Below, one piece after another: positions 56,691 to 64,000 of a stretch of DNA of 64,000 nucleotides. The number at the start of each line of letters is the position of its first letter. Position 1 is the first letter of the stretch. Under the pieces are notes generated by a model. It was not told the DNA's origin and searched no databases. It saw nothing but the letters and a program-made list of their open reading frames with translations. The position numbers were made by a program, and so were the translations under genes. The DNA is from Dawidia soli (GTDB lineage Bacteria; Bacteroidota; Bacteroidia; Cytophagales; Cyclobacteriaceae), in NCBI RefSeq assembly GCF_018598185.1, contig NZ_JAHESC010000032.1, forward strand, positions 25,923 to 89,922, written 5' to 3'.

Positions 56691-57542
56691 TTACAAGATC
56701 GTCTTCAGGTACTTAGCGCTCGCGGCCGCACTGTCGATCGGTGCGCCGGGATACGACTCCTGCTCAACGTAATAGTATTGCAGTCCCGACACTTTTGCCT
56801 TGGCAAAGATCGCTTTCCAGTCAATGGAACCGGTGCCCACATCGGCATTTTTGTTACGATCTGCCTTGTCCATATCCTTCACGTGCCACTGCTCGAACCG
56901 GCCCGGGTACTTTTCAAAGTACTGGATCGGATCATAGCCTGCGTTCACCACCCAGTAGATGTCCATTTCCATGCTCACCTTCTTGGGGTCGAGCTCTTTC
57001 AACATCAGGTCATACGGCACCTGGCCGTCGATCTTATCGAACTCAAAGGCGTGGTTGTGATAGCCAAAGCGTATGCCGCCCTGGTTGCAAACCTCGCCGG
57101 CGGCGTTCAGGTCGGCAATGATGCGTTTGTAGTCATCCAGCGTCTTGCGCTGCTCGGCCCCGATATAGGGCACGACCATGTGCTTCTGACCGTTCTTCTT
57201 GGCGTCGTCCACGGCTTTCTTCCAGGTGTCGCCTTTGATCATGTCCAGGCCGTAGTGACCGCTGGTCACCTGCATGCCTAACCCCTTTACAAAGGTGTTG
57301 AAGTCGGCGTAGGGCATGCCAAAGATCTGGCCGTCTTTGTAGCTATAAGCTTCCAGCTCCTTGTAGCCAAAGCTAGCCACACGGGTCAGTACACCTTTCG
57401 GGTCTTTGCCGATCGTGTCGCGCAAGGTATAGAGCTGAAGCCCCACGCCTTTCTGGCGTTTCCCAGCCGCGGCGATCGCCGGCAGTGCCAGGAGGCTGGC
57501 GGCGGCAAAGGTCGCGGTCTGTACGAATTCTCTTCTTTTCAT
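56691..57542 (-). CDS. Sugar phosphate isomerase/epimerase, TAT-exported
   Basis: 283 residues. The N-terminus 'MKRREFVQTATFAAASLLAL' is a twin-arginine-like signal (the pair is Arg-Arg at 3-4), so export is likely. The rest is a xylose isomerase-like TIM barrel with 'GLQLYTLRDTIGKDPKGVL', a 'GYHNHAFEF' motif and 'MEMDIYWVVNAG' with metal-binding Glu and Asp, and a C-terminal 'YYYVEQESYPG' Glu. These enzymes epimerise or isomerise sugars or keto-sugars. It is the last gene of the sugar-oxidation cluster. Confidence 0.85.
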   Translation of the reverse strand: MKRREFVQTATFAAASLLALPAIAAAGKRQKGVGLQLYTLRDTIGKDPKGVLTRVASFGYKELEAYSYKDGQIFGMPYADFNTFVKGLGMQVTSGHYGLDMIKGDTWKKAVDDAKKNGQKHMVVPYIGAEQRKTLDDYKRIIADLNAAGEVCNQGGIRFGYHNHAFEFDKIDGQVPYDLMLKELDPKKVSMEMDIYWVVNAGYDPIQYFEKYPGRFEQWHVKDMDKADRNKNADVGTGSIDWKAIFAKAKVSGLQYYYVEQESYPGAPIDSAAASAKYLKTIL

Positions 57543-57581
57543 GGTCGTTTAAGGTTGTAGTGATTGGGCTTGCCTCCCATC

Positions 57582-60500
57582 TTAATTGACGAGTTGCACA
57601 CTTCTAAAATAAAACAAAGATTGATCACCTGCACCTGAATTTTTAAATACCAGATACAAATCGTGATAACCGGTGGTTGCGGTCGCCGTAATGCCGATCG
57701 CCTGCGGGCCTTTGGCGGTTGTCCTGCCCTTTCCGAAAAGCGGCCCATCGGGCTTGTCCAGGTGCAACTCCACTTCGCCCCCGGCCTGGTCGGCCGGCAC
57801 GATCAGCGTCACCTTCGCCTGGCGGATGCCCGTCAGGTCCAGGTGCTTAAAGGCAGCCCGTGCGTTGTTCTTCACATCGGCCAGCACCGACTGATCGTTC
57901 TCTTTCCGCCGCTGGGCCCCGTTGATCTCCGTCGCCTCGCCTGCCGTCAGCACAGCGCTGCGCAGCACTACTACCTGGCTTGCCGGCAGCGCCGGCACGT
58001 TGCCCGCGCCACCCTTATCCTGGTAGGACGCCGTCAGCATATACACCCCGTCGGTTTCCTTTCCGGGGACGACCTTGCCTTGCAACGGCAGCTTTGCCGG
58101 CGTCTTCCCATCGGCCAGCGACAGGATATATTCTACCATCTTCTTGGCTTCATCCACGCTCAGCTGCGGGTGCGCCGCCATTTCGGTGTCGCCCCAAATG
58201 CCTGCGCCCCCTTTGATGACCTTGGCCGCCAGTTGCCCCGGCGCGTCGGCGTTGCCTTTATAGCGCTCGGCCACCTGCTGGTAGCTCGGGCCGGCCGACC
58301 GTTGGTCGATCGTATGACAGGACTTGCAATCACTTTTAGCCATCAGGGCCTTGCCCGGCAGCTCCGCCGTCGGCATCTGGTGCCCCTGGGCTACCTGCGC
58401 CATGTCAAAGCCTTTTACATAATCGAACGTTACCGTCACCGCCGCCGGGTCGATCTTACCATCAGCCGTGCTGCCATCTTCCGCATCGGTGGCCTCCACC
58501 GCATACGCTACGGGCGTACCCGGGAAGAAGAAGGTTTTATTGCCGCTGGTCAGCGATGCTTTTACCACTGGCGGCACATTGCCGGCGGCCACCTGCACGG
58601 ACGCCGTGGACTCCAGGCCTTTATCATCCACCACCTTGAGCTGCACCGGGTAAACGCCCGGCTTGTCGAAGGTCACGGTGAAGAGGCTGTCCGGGGTCTG
58701 GTAATCTCTGCCCGCGGCCTTCAGCGTGAGGGTGAGCTTGTCGCCTTTGTCGTGGTCGAACGTGCCGGCAGCTGAAAACTGCACTTGCAGCGGCACACCG
58801 CCGTTGATCTGGCTGGCCTTCAGCCGGGCCACCGGCGCGCGGTTGCCGGGGTTGTAATCAATGCGCACCAGGCGTGCGTCGAGATTTTGCGCAAACCACC
58901 GGCTACCATATTCCAGCATATACAACCGGCCGTCCGGGCCGAAAGACATATCGATGATGTTGTTGAAGCCCACGTTGGGCAGGAAAGGCTCCATGTCCAT
59001 GATCTTATCCTGGCCGTCGAGGTCTACCAGGAAGATCCAGTTGCGGATCCAGTCATAGGCGATGAGCTTGTCGTTGAAGTAATCCGGGAAAGCCGTAGCA
59101 ACGCCTTTGTACATCTCGCTGTGATAAACCGGTCCGGCCATGGCGTTGCGGCCACCCTCCTTCAGCATCGGAAATTCGTCCGAATGGGCATACGGGTAAT
59201 AGATCAGCGCCGGTGTGGCCGGGGGCAGGTCGTGCTTGCCCGTGTTGTTCACCGACTCGTTTACCGGCAGCGCCGGATCCCACCAGCCCTTGATCTGGCC
59301 GGTAGCATAGTCATAGCGGGAATACGCCTCATTCTTGCCGACGAAGTACGGCCAGCCATAGTTGCCCGGGCGGCGGGCCAGGTTGATCTCGTCATACGAG
59401 CGCGGCCCCCGCAGGGAGTCGCCCTCACCCGCGTCCGGTCCTACTTCCCCCCAGAACAGCGCGCCGGTCTTGGCGTCGACCGAAATGCGGTACGGGTTGC
59501 GACACCCCATGACATAGATCTCGGGACGCGTGTCGGGCTCCTGGTCGTCAAAGAGGTTGCCGGCGGGAATGGTATAGGTGCCGTCGGGTTGCGGTTTGAT
59601 CCGCAGTACCTTACCCCGCAGGTCGTTGGTATTGGACGACGACTTCTGCGCGTCATAGGGACCACGGCCCGGCCGCTCATCCGACGGGCTATAGCCCCGC
59701 GACTCCCAGGGGTTGGTATTGTCGCCCGTAGACAGGAACAGGTTGCCGTCGGGCGCAAAGGCCAGCGAGCCTGCCGTGTGACAGCAGCTCTCGCGTTGCG
59801 TCGGCACCTCCAGCATGACCTTCTCCGACGTGCTGTCGATGTGGTCGTCTATAAAGGTGAACCGCGACAGGATGTTGGCCGACTTCTCGGCATGTGAATA
59901 ATAAATATACAGCCAGTGGTTCTTGTCGAAGCCAGGGTCGGCGGCGATGCCGAGCATACCGTCTTCAAACTTGGTGCCTACATGAAAGGTGTTCACCACA
60001 CGCACCTTGTCGCTTTGCGGGTCGTACAGTTTAACATCGCCCTTGCGCTCCAGGAAGATGATGCGGCTGTCGGGCAGGATCACCATTTCGGTGGGCTCGT
60101 TCAGGTTGAAGTCCAGTACCGTTTTGGTGAACCGGCTTTCGTCCGGCGCGATCGTCGCCGTAGCCTTGCCGTAATCCGGCCCGTCGCCCTCGCCCAGTGC
60201 ATACTGAATGCCCTGCCACAGGTGGTTGCGGAAGAACGGGTCGGCGTAGCTCTCGTCGGTGTGGCCCATGCCGGTATAGAACGCGCGGCCGCCGTCAAAC
60301 TCGTGGTACCAGGCAATGGGGTGGTCTTTGCCGTTGGTGCCGCCCTCGTACGAGGTTTCATCGAGGTTATACAGCACTTCCAGGTCGCTGCCGATGCTGC
60401 GGTAATTATACCACTCGTCGGTGCGTAATACCGATTGTTGCAGTGAGTCTTCCCCAAACACCGGCTTCTGCGCCACAATGCGCGCTTCCTGGATCTTGGG

Positions 60501-60896
60501 GTGGCTCTTGAAGTAGGCGCCGGTCAGACGGCCAAACCAGGGCCATTCATATTCGGTATCCGACGCTGCGTGGATCCCGACAAACCCGCCGCCTGCCTGA
60601 ATAAAGCGACGGAAGGCGCCCTGCTGTTGCAGGTCCAGTATATTACCGGTAGTGCTGAGAAAGATCACCGCGTTATAGCGGCGCAGGTTGTCTTCGTTGA
60701 ATACCGAAGCATCTTCCGTCGTGTCGACGTCGAAGCCGTGTTGCTGGCCAAGCTCCTGCAGAGCTTTTTTGCCCACGCCGATGGAGCCGTGCCGGTAACC
60801 GGCGGTTTTAGAAAATACCAGGATGCGCGGGCGCTCCTGGCATGAAAAGAGCAGGCACAGCAATAGTGCTGGCACTATAAAGTTCAGTTTTCTCAT
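57582..60896 (-). CDS. ThuA / sorbosone dehydrogenase / PKD / cytochrome c fusion
   Basis: 1104 residues. A signal with lipobox ('LLLCLLFSCQERPRI') precedes a ThuA domain (about 24-245, 'VGIHAASDTEYEWPWFGRL'), a glucose/sorbosone dehydrogenase beta-propeller (about 265-690, 'LPDSRIIFLERKGDVKLYDP'), a PKD domain (about 700-790, 'GTFDHDKGDKLT'), a cytochrome c domain with CxxCH in 'SDCKSCHTID' (about 850-940), and a C-terminal CBM6-like part. This modular enzyme probably oxidises sugars or sugar derivatives outside the inner membrane and passes electrons to its own heme. The heme domain closely resembles the separate small cytochrome at 61697-62128. Confidence 0.9.
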   Translation of the reverse strand: MRKLNFIVPALLLCLLFSCQERPRILVFSKTAGYRHGSIGVGKKALQELGQQHGFDVDTTEDASVFNEDNLRRYNAVIFLSTTGNILDLQQQGAFRRFIQAGGGFVGIHAASDTEYEWPWFGRLTGAYFKSHPKIQEARIVAQKPVFGEDSLQQSVLRTDEWYNYRSIGSDLEVLYNLDETSYEGGTNGKDHPIAWYHEFDGGRAFYTGMGHTDESYADPFFRNHLWQGIQYALGEGDGPDYGKATATIAPDESRFTKTVLDFNLNEPTEMVILPDSRIIFLERKGDVKLYDPQSDKVRVVNTFHVGTKFEDGMLGIAADPGFDKNHWLYIYYSHAEKSANILSRFTFIDDHIDSTSEKVMLEVPTQRESCCHTAGSLAFAPDGNLFLSTGDNTNPWESRGYSPSDERPGRGPYDAQKSSSNTNDLRGKVLRIKPQPDGTYTIPAGNLFDDQEPDTRPEIYVMGCRNPYRISVDAKTGALFWGEVGPDAGEGDSLRGPRSYDEINLARRPGNYGWPYFVGKNEAYSRYDYATGQIKGWWDPALPVNESVNNTGKHDLPPATPALIYYPYAHSDEFPMLKEGGRNAMAGPVYHSEMYKGVATAFPDYFNDKLIAYDWIRNWIFLVDLDGQDKIMDMEPFLPNVGFNNIIDMSFGPDGRLYMLEYGSRWFAQNLDARLVRIDYNPGNRAPVARLKASQINGGVPLQVQFSAAGTFDHDKGDKLTLTLKAAGRDYQTPDSLFTVTFDKPGVYPVQLKVVDDKGLESTASVQVAAGNVPPVVKASLTSGNKTFFFPGTPVAYAVEATDAEDGSTADGKIDPAAVTVTFDYVKGFDMAQVAQGHQMPTAELPGKALMAKSDCKSCHTIDQRSAGPSYQQVAERYKGNADAPGQLAAKVIKGGAGIWGDTEMAAHPQLSVDEAKKMVEYILSLADGKTPAKLPLQGKVVPGKETDGVYMLTASYQDKGGAGNVPALPASQVVVLRSAVLTAGEATEINGAQRRKENDQSVLADVKNNARAAFKHLDLTGIRQAKVTLIVPADQAGGEVELHLDKPDGPLFGKGRTTAKGPQAIGITATATTGYHDLYLVFKNSGAGDQSLFYFRSVQLVN

Positions 60897-60914
60897 AGGA
60901 GGTTAGGATGGACA

Positions 60915-60947
60915 TAAAAAAACCTGGAAGCCTTTTGCCTCCAGGTT
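60915..60947 (-). terminator. Terminator-like hairpin between DUF1080 and ThuA genes
   Basis: AACCTGGAAGCC and GCCTCCAGGTT form an 8- to 11-base stem; on the minus strand it is followed by a run of six or seven T. It can terminate or attenuate transcription between the two genes. Confidence 0.7.
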
Positions 60948-60954
60948 CTTGATA

Positions 60955-61662
60955 TTATTTCAGCTCCTTGATCTTGATGTTGCGGAACCAGACCTGGTCA
61001 CCATGATCTTGCAATGCAAAGTGGCCTTTGGTCGCCTTGCCGAAGTCGGGCATGGACTTGAACTTGCTGTTCGCCACCATGTCGTTCCACGCAGCATCGT
61101 GCATCGTAAAGGTTACGACCTTCTTGCCGTTCAGCCAGAATTCGTATTGGCCTTTGTTCGAGATGATGCGGGCTTCGTTCCACTCACCGGCAGGCTTCAC
61201 GGTCTCTTCCGAGCAGGCGATCAGATCATACAGGTCACCGGCGCGATGCTTGTGGATCTTGGCATCGGGGTGGCCGTTGTTGTCGAGCACTTGCATTTCC
61301 GGACCGGTAACATATACCGCGCTATACTTGGGGTCTTCCACCACGTTGAACAGCAAACCGCTGTTACCGTTGGGAGCGATCTTCCAGTCATAGGCGAACT
61401 CGTAGTTCTCGTATTCACCGGCGGTAATCAGATCACCACGACCTTCTTTAGTAGAAGCGTCCAGGTACAGTGCACCGTCGGCCACCTTCCAGGCAGAGGC
61501 GTCAGACTTGCCGTTGAACGATTTCCAGCCCTTGGTGCTGGTACCGTCAAAAAGCAGTTTCCAGCCGGCCTTCTTCTCGGCGGCGGTCAGTTTATTCTGG
61601 GCATGTGTCGGCGCGCTCATAACCAGGGCAATGGCGGTCAGCAATACAATGATTCTCTTCAT
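60955..61662 (-). CDS. DUF1080 3-keto-disaccharide hydrolase-like protein
   Basis: 235 residues with a signal peptide ('MKRIIVLLTAIALVMSAPTHAQ'), then a single DUF1080 domain, a concanavalin-like jelly roll starting 'WKLLFDGTSTKGWKSF'. It carries 'GDLITAGEYENYEFAYDWK', 'NSGLLFNVVED', 'GPEMQVLDNNGHPDAK' and 'WNEARIISNKGQYEFWLNG'. Members of this family hydrolyse 3-keto-glycosides. With the neighbouring oxidoreductase, isomerase and cytochrome genes it fits a 3-keto-sugar pathway in the periplasm. Confidence 0.9.
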   Translation of the reverse strand: MKRIIVLLTAIALVMSAPTHAQNKLTAAEKKAGWKLLFDGTSTKGWKSFNGKSDASAWKVADGALYLDASTKEGRGDLITAGEYENYEFAYDWKIAPNGNSGLLFNVVEDPKYSAVYVTGPEMQVLDNNGHPDAKIHKHRAGDLYDLIACSEETVKPAGEWNEARIISNKGQYEFWLNGKKVVTFTMHDAAWNDMVANSKFKSMPDFGKATKGHFALQDHGDQVWFRNIKIKELK

Positions 61663-61696
61663 GTGCGGAGTTGTTTAGGGATGATGGATAAAACGA

Positions 61697-62128
61697 TCAA
61701 TCTTTCTGTTTCTCACCGTCGAGCGACAGCACGTACATGGCCATCTTTTCGGCATCGGCTTGCGACAGATCGGCGTGCGCCGTCATCGGTATCTCACCCC
61801 AGTTGCCCGCGCCGCCCGCTATGATCTTGCCGGCCAGCATGGTGACGTTCGCTTTCGTGAACTCGTATTTCTTAGCCACTTCCATGTGGGCAGGGCCAAT
61901 GATCTTGTTCGTCGGGTGATGACAGGTCTTGCAATCGCTGTTGTCGACAAGCGCCTGGCCTTCTTTGATCAGGTCGTCGGCAGAAGCCTGCTTAGGCTCG
62001 GCCGTTTCGTAGTCGCCGTACGCATCACCTTCTTCCTTCTTTTCCTCTTCTTTTTTTGATCCCCCGCACGATGTAAGCGCAAAACTGGCTACCCCTGCAA
62101 GGGCCATGATCACGAATAATTTTTTCAT
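61697..62128 (-). CDS. Small lipoprotein cytochrome c
   Basis: 143 residues from ATG 62128 (the longer frame is not supported). The signal ends in a lipobox 'ALTSCGG'; a charged linker ('KKEEEKKEEGDAYGDYE') precedes a cytochrome c domain with 'SDCKTCHHPT' heme attachment and an axial Met region 'MTAHADLS'. The heme domain is a paralog of the one in the large ThuA fusion ('KVIKGGAGIWGDTEM' against 'KIIAGGAGNWGEIPM'). It probably takes electrons from the sugar dehydrogenases. Confidence 0.9.
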   Translation of the reverse strand: MKKLFVIMALAGVASFALTSCGGSKKEEEKKEEGDAYGDYETAEPKQASADDLIKEGQALVDNSDCKTCHHPTNKIIGPAHMEVAKKYEFTKANVTMLAGKIIAGGAGNWGEIPMTAHADLSQADAEKMAMYVLSLDGEKQKD

Positions 62129-62174
62129 GTCTGTTGTCGAATTAATAGTGTTGTAGTGTCTGTTTATACTAAAA

Positions 62175-63227
62175 TTAAATGCCCAGAATCCGCTTGTTGA
62201 GCTTCTGGTCTTTGCCCGTCGACGCGAAGTCGTCAAAGGCACGTTCCGTCACGCGGATGATGTGGTCCTGGATAAAAGGAGCGCCTTCCGCAGCGCCCTG
62301 CTCGGGGTGCTTGATGCAGCACTCCCACTCCAGCACCGCCCAACCGCTGTAGTCGTATTGGGTCAGCTTGCTGAAGATCGCGCTGAAGTCTACCTGCCCG
62401 TCACCCAGGGAACGGAACCGGCCGGGACGGTTTACCCAGTCCTGGTAGCCGCCGTACACGCCCGACTTAGCCGTCGGATTGAACTCGGCATCCTTGACGT
62501 GGAACATCTTGATGAACGTGTGATAGAAGTCGATATACTGCAGGTAGTCCAGTTGCTGCAACAGCAAATGGCTCGGATCGTACAGCAGGTTGCAGCGCGT
62601 ATGCTTGCCGGTAGCCTCCCAGAAACGCTCGAACGTGATCCCATCGTGCAGGTCTTCACCAGGGTGGATCTCGTAGCACAGGTCCACGCCTGCCTTGTCG
62701 AACGCATTCAGGATGGGCAGCCAGCGTTTTGCCAGGGCGGCAAAGCCGTCTTCCACCAGGCCCGCCGGGCGTTGCGGCCACGGGTACACCGTGTGCCACA
62801 TCAGCGCTCCCGAGAAGGTAGCATGTGCATTCAGCCCTAGGTTGCGGCTCGCCTTCGCAGCGTACTTCAGCTGCTCCACAGCCCATGCCTGGCGCTCTTT
62901 CGGATTGCCGCGCAGGGCCTTCGGCGCAAAGCCGTCGAACAGTTCATCGTACGCAGGGTTTACCGCCACGAGTTGCCCTTGCAGGTGGGTCGAAAGCTCG
63001 GTCACCTGCAGGCCGGTCGATTCGATCACGCCCTTCCAGTCATCGCAATAGTCTTTGCTTTCAGCCGCCTGTTGTAAGTCGATGCAGCGCGGATCCCACG
63101 TCGGGATCTGCACACCTTTATAGCCCAGCGAAGCCGCCCATTTGCAGAGCGTCTTCAGGTTGTCGAACGGTGCCTGGTCGCCGAGGAACTGCGCCAGGAA
63201 GATAGCCGGTCCTTGTATCTGTTTCAT
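62175..63227 (-). CDS. Sugar phosphate isomerase/epimerase (TIM barrel)
   Basis: 350 residues, no signal peptide, a cytoplasmic xylose isomerase-like TIM barrel. Metal-binding residues are seen in 'LCYEIHPGEDLHDG' (Glu, His), 'NLLYDPSHLLLQQLDYL' (Asp, His) and 'AVLEWECCIKHPEQG' (Glu). The family acts on keto- or aldo-sugars of the keto-glycoside and inositol catabolic routes. It is 22 bases downstream of the Gfo/Idh gene, co-transcribed. Confidence 0.88.
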   Translation of the reverse strand: MKQIQGPAIFLAQFLGDQAPFDNLKTLCKWAASLGYKGVQIPTWDPRCIDLQQAAESKDYCDDWKGVIESTGLQVTELSTHLQGQLVAVNPAYDELFDGFAPKALRGNPKERQAWAVEQLKYAAKASRNLGLNAHATFSGALMWHTVYPWPQRPAGLVEDGFAALAKRWLPILNAFDKAGVDLCYEIHPGEDLHDGITFERFWEATGKHTRCNLLYDPSHLLLQQLDYLQYIDFYHTFIKMFHVKDAEFNPTAKSGVYGGYQDWVNRPGRFRSLGDGQVDFSAIFSKLTQYDYSGWAVLEWECCIKHPEQGAAEGAPFIQDHIIRVTERAFDDFASTGKDQKLNKRILGI

Positions 63228-63249
63228 GTATCTGTCGCGTTACAAAGGC

Positions 63250-64000
63250 CTAGATATCTTTCAGCGGAACCCACTTCTTGTTAGACGTCGCCGACTTGAC
63301 AACTGTCTGCACGAAGTTCATACCGCGTACGCCATCCTCCACATCGGGGAAGTCGTACTTCTCGTAGTTGACCTTCTTGCCCGGCTTGAAGTCGCGCACG
63401 GCGCGGCTAAACGCGCGATAAATGTTGGCAAACGCCTCCAGGTAGCCTTCGGGGTGCCCCGCCGGCGTACGCGTAAACGACTTGGTGTGGTCGGTCAGGT
63501 AGCCCTGGCCGGCACGGATTATTTCCATCGGGCGGTTGAGCCATTTCACCACCAGGGTATTAGGCTCCATCTGGCGCCATTCCAGGCCGCCTTGCTCGCC
63601 ATAGATGCGGATGTTGAGGTTGTTCTCTTCGCCGGCCGCTACTTGCGTAGCCATCAGGATACCCGAGGCGCCGTTGTCAAAGCGCAGCAGCATAGACGAA
63701 TCGTCGTCCAGGTTGCGGCCCTTCACCACCGTGTTCAGCATGGCGCAGACTTCGGTGATCTTGTTGCCCGTGATATACTCGGCCAGGTTGGCGGCGTGTG
63801 TGCCGATGTCGCCAATGGCACCGCCCATACCCGACTGCTTGGGGTCTGTACGCCAGGAAGCCTGCGCATTGCCCGACTTCTCGGCAGCGGTCGACAGCCA
63901 ACCCTGGGGATATTCAACAAATACTTTGCGGATCTTGCCGAGCTTCCCGGCACGCACCATCTGGCGGGCTTCCTTCACCAGCGGATAACCGGTGTACGTG
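63250..64000 (-). CDS. Gfo/Idh/MocA oxidoreductase, C-terminal part (start beyond window)
   Basis: The frame is open to the right edge; 250 residues are seen, lacking the N-terminal Rossmann domain. The C-terminal domain shows 'TYTGYPLVKEARQMVRAGKL', 'IGDIGTHAANLAEYITG' with the His-containing catalytic segment, and 'GPSGILMATQVAAGEEN'-like strands. These enzymes oxidise sugars with NAD(P), including to 3-keto-glycosides. It begins the cluster of isomerases, DUF1080 and cytochromes as seen here. Confidence 0.9.
   Translation of the reverse strand, partial: TYTGYPLVKEARQMVRAGKLGKIRKVFVEYPQGWLSTAAEKSGNAQASWRTDPKQSGMGGAIGDIGTHAANLAEYITGNKITEVCAMLNTVVKGRNLDDDSSMLLRFDNGASGILMATQVAAGEENNLNIRIYGEQGGLEWRQMEPNTLVVKWLNRPMEIIRAGQGYLTDHTKSFTRTPAGHPEGYLEAFANIYRAFSRAVRDFKPGKKVNYEKYDFPDVEDGVRGMNFVQTVVKSATSNKKWVPLKDI

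Overview
The window joins two very different stretches of what looks like a Bacteroidota genome, probably a Cytophagales- or Chitinophagales-like soil or freshwater organism. The evidence is Bacteroidota-type promoters (TTG, about 19 bases, then TAnnTTTG, before tex and pfkA), DUF1080, ThuA/sorbosone-dehydrogenase and Gfo/Idh genes, and a GlgE locus. There are two tRNA genes and no rRNA or CRISPR array.

Positions 1-37114 are the right-hand part of an integrated mobile element, lower in GC than the host DNA, whose left end lies outside the window. Its right end is a large serine recombinase whose frame runs into the 3' end of a host tRNA-Glu gene. From left to right it holds: small genes and a decayed HTH/AAA-ATPase duplication (1-2.4 kb); DNA repair genes (error-prone DnaE2 polymerase, SRAP protein, and LigD further right); a block of 15 minus-strand genes (7.9-18.4 kb); an OLD nuclease / CHAT protease / membrane protein group (18.9-21.8 kb); a decaying zone with a MITE-like element, a tandem repeat, a pseudogene and an operator array (21.8-26.1 kb); and a plus-strand group of a DarB-like methylase-helicase, a RecA-like ATPase, a GTA-type holin and the recombinase (28.6-37.2 kb).

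The 7.9-18.4 kb block is the most interesting part. It has a tail-fibre-like beta-helix protein, an L,D-transpeptidase-like protein, a GH108 muramidase, a transglutaminase-like protein with 11-residue amphipathic repeats, a LEA-like protein, several small apparently beta-rich proteins and many single-helix membrane proteins with very basic tails. I see no terminase, portal, HK97-type capsid, tail or conjugation gene. My leading inference is an undescribed membrane-containing, tailless virus-like particle, or another membrane-anchored envelope structure. The holin and DarB-like protein on the other arm fit a viral lifestyle. Structure prediction would be needed to confirm this.

Positions 37115-64000 are host DNA of higher GC: tRNA-Glu, tRNA-Met, mgsA, tex, then pgi-pfkA-ROK glucokinase (upper glycolysis) on the plus strand. 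Convergent to these is a five-gene GlgE locus (GH13, GlgE, TreS-maltokinase, GlgB, GH57/DUF3536) for making alpha-glucan from trehalose or maltose. Its TreS domain appears to have lost the catalytic aspartate. The last 8 kb is a minus-strand cluster (Gfo/Idh oxidoreductase, two TIM-barrel isomerases, a small cytochrome c, a DUF1080 hydrolase, and a ThuA-sorbosone dehydrogenase-cytochrome fusion) that resembles an oxidative (keto-sugar) glycoside-degradation pathway.
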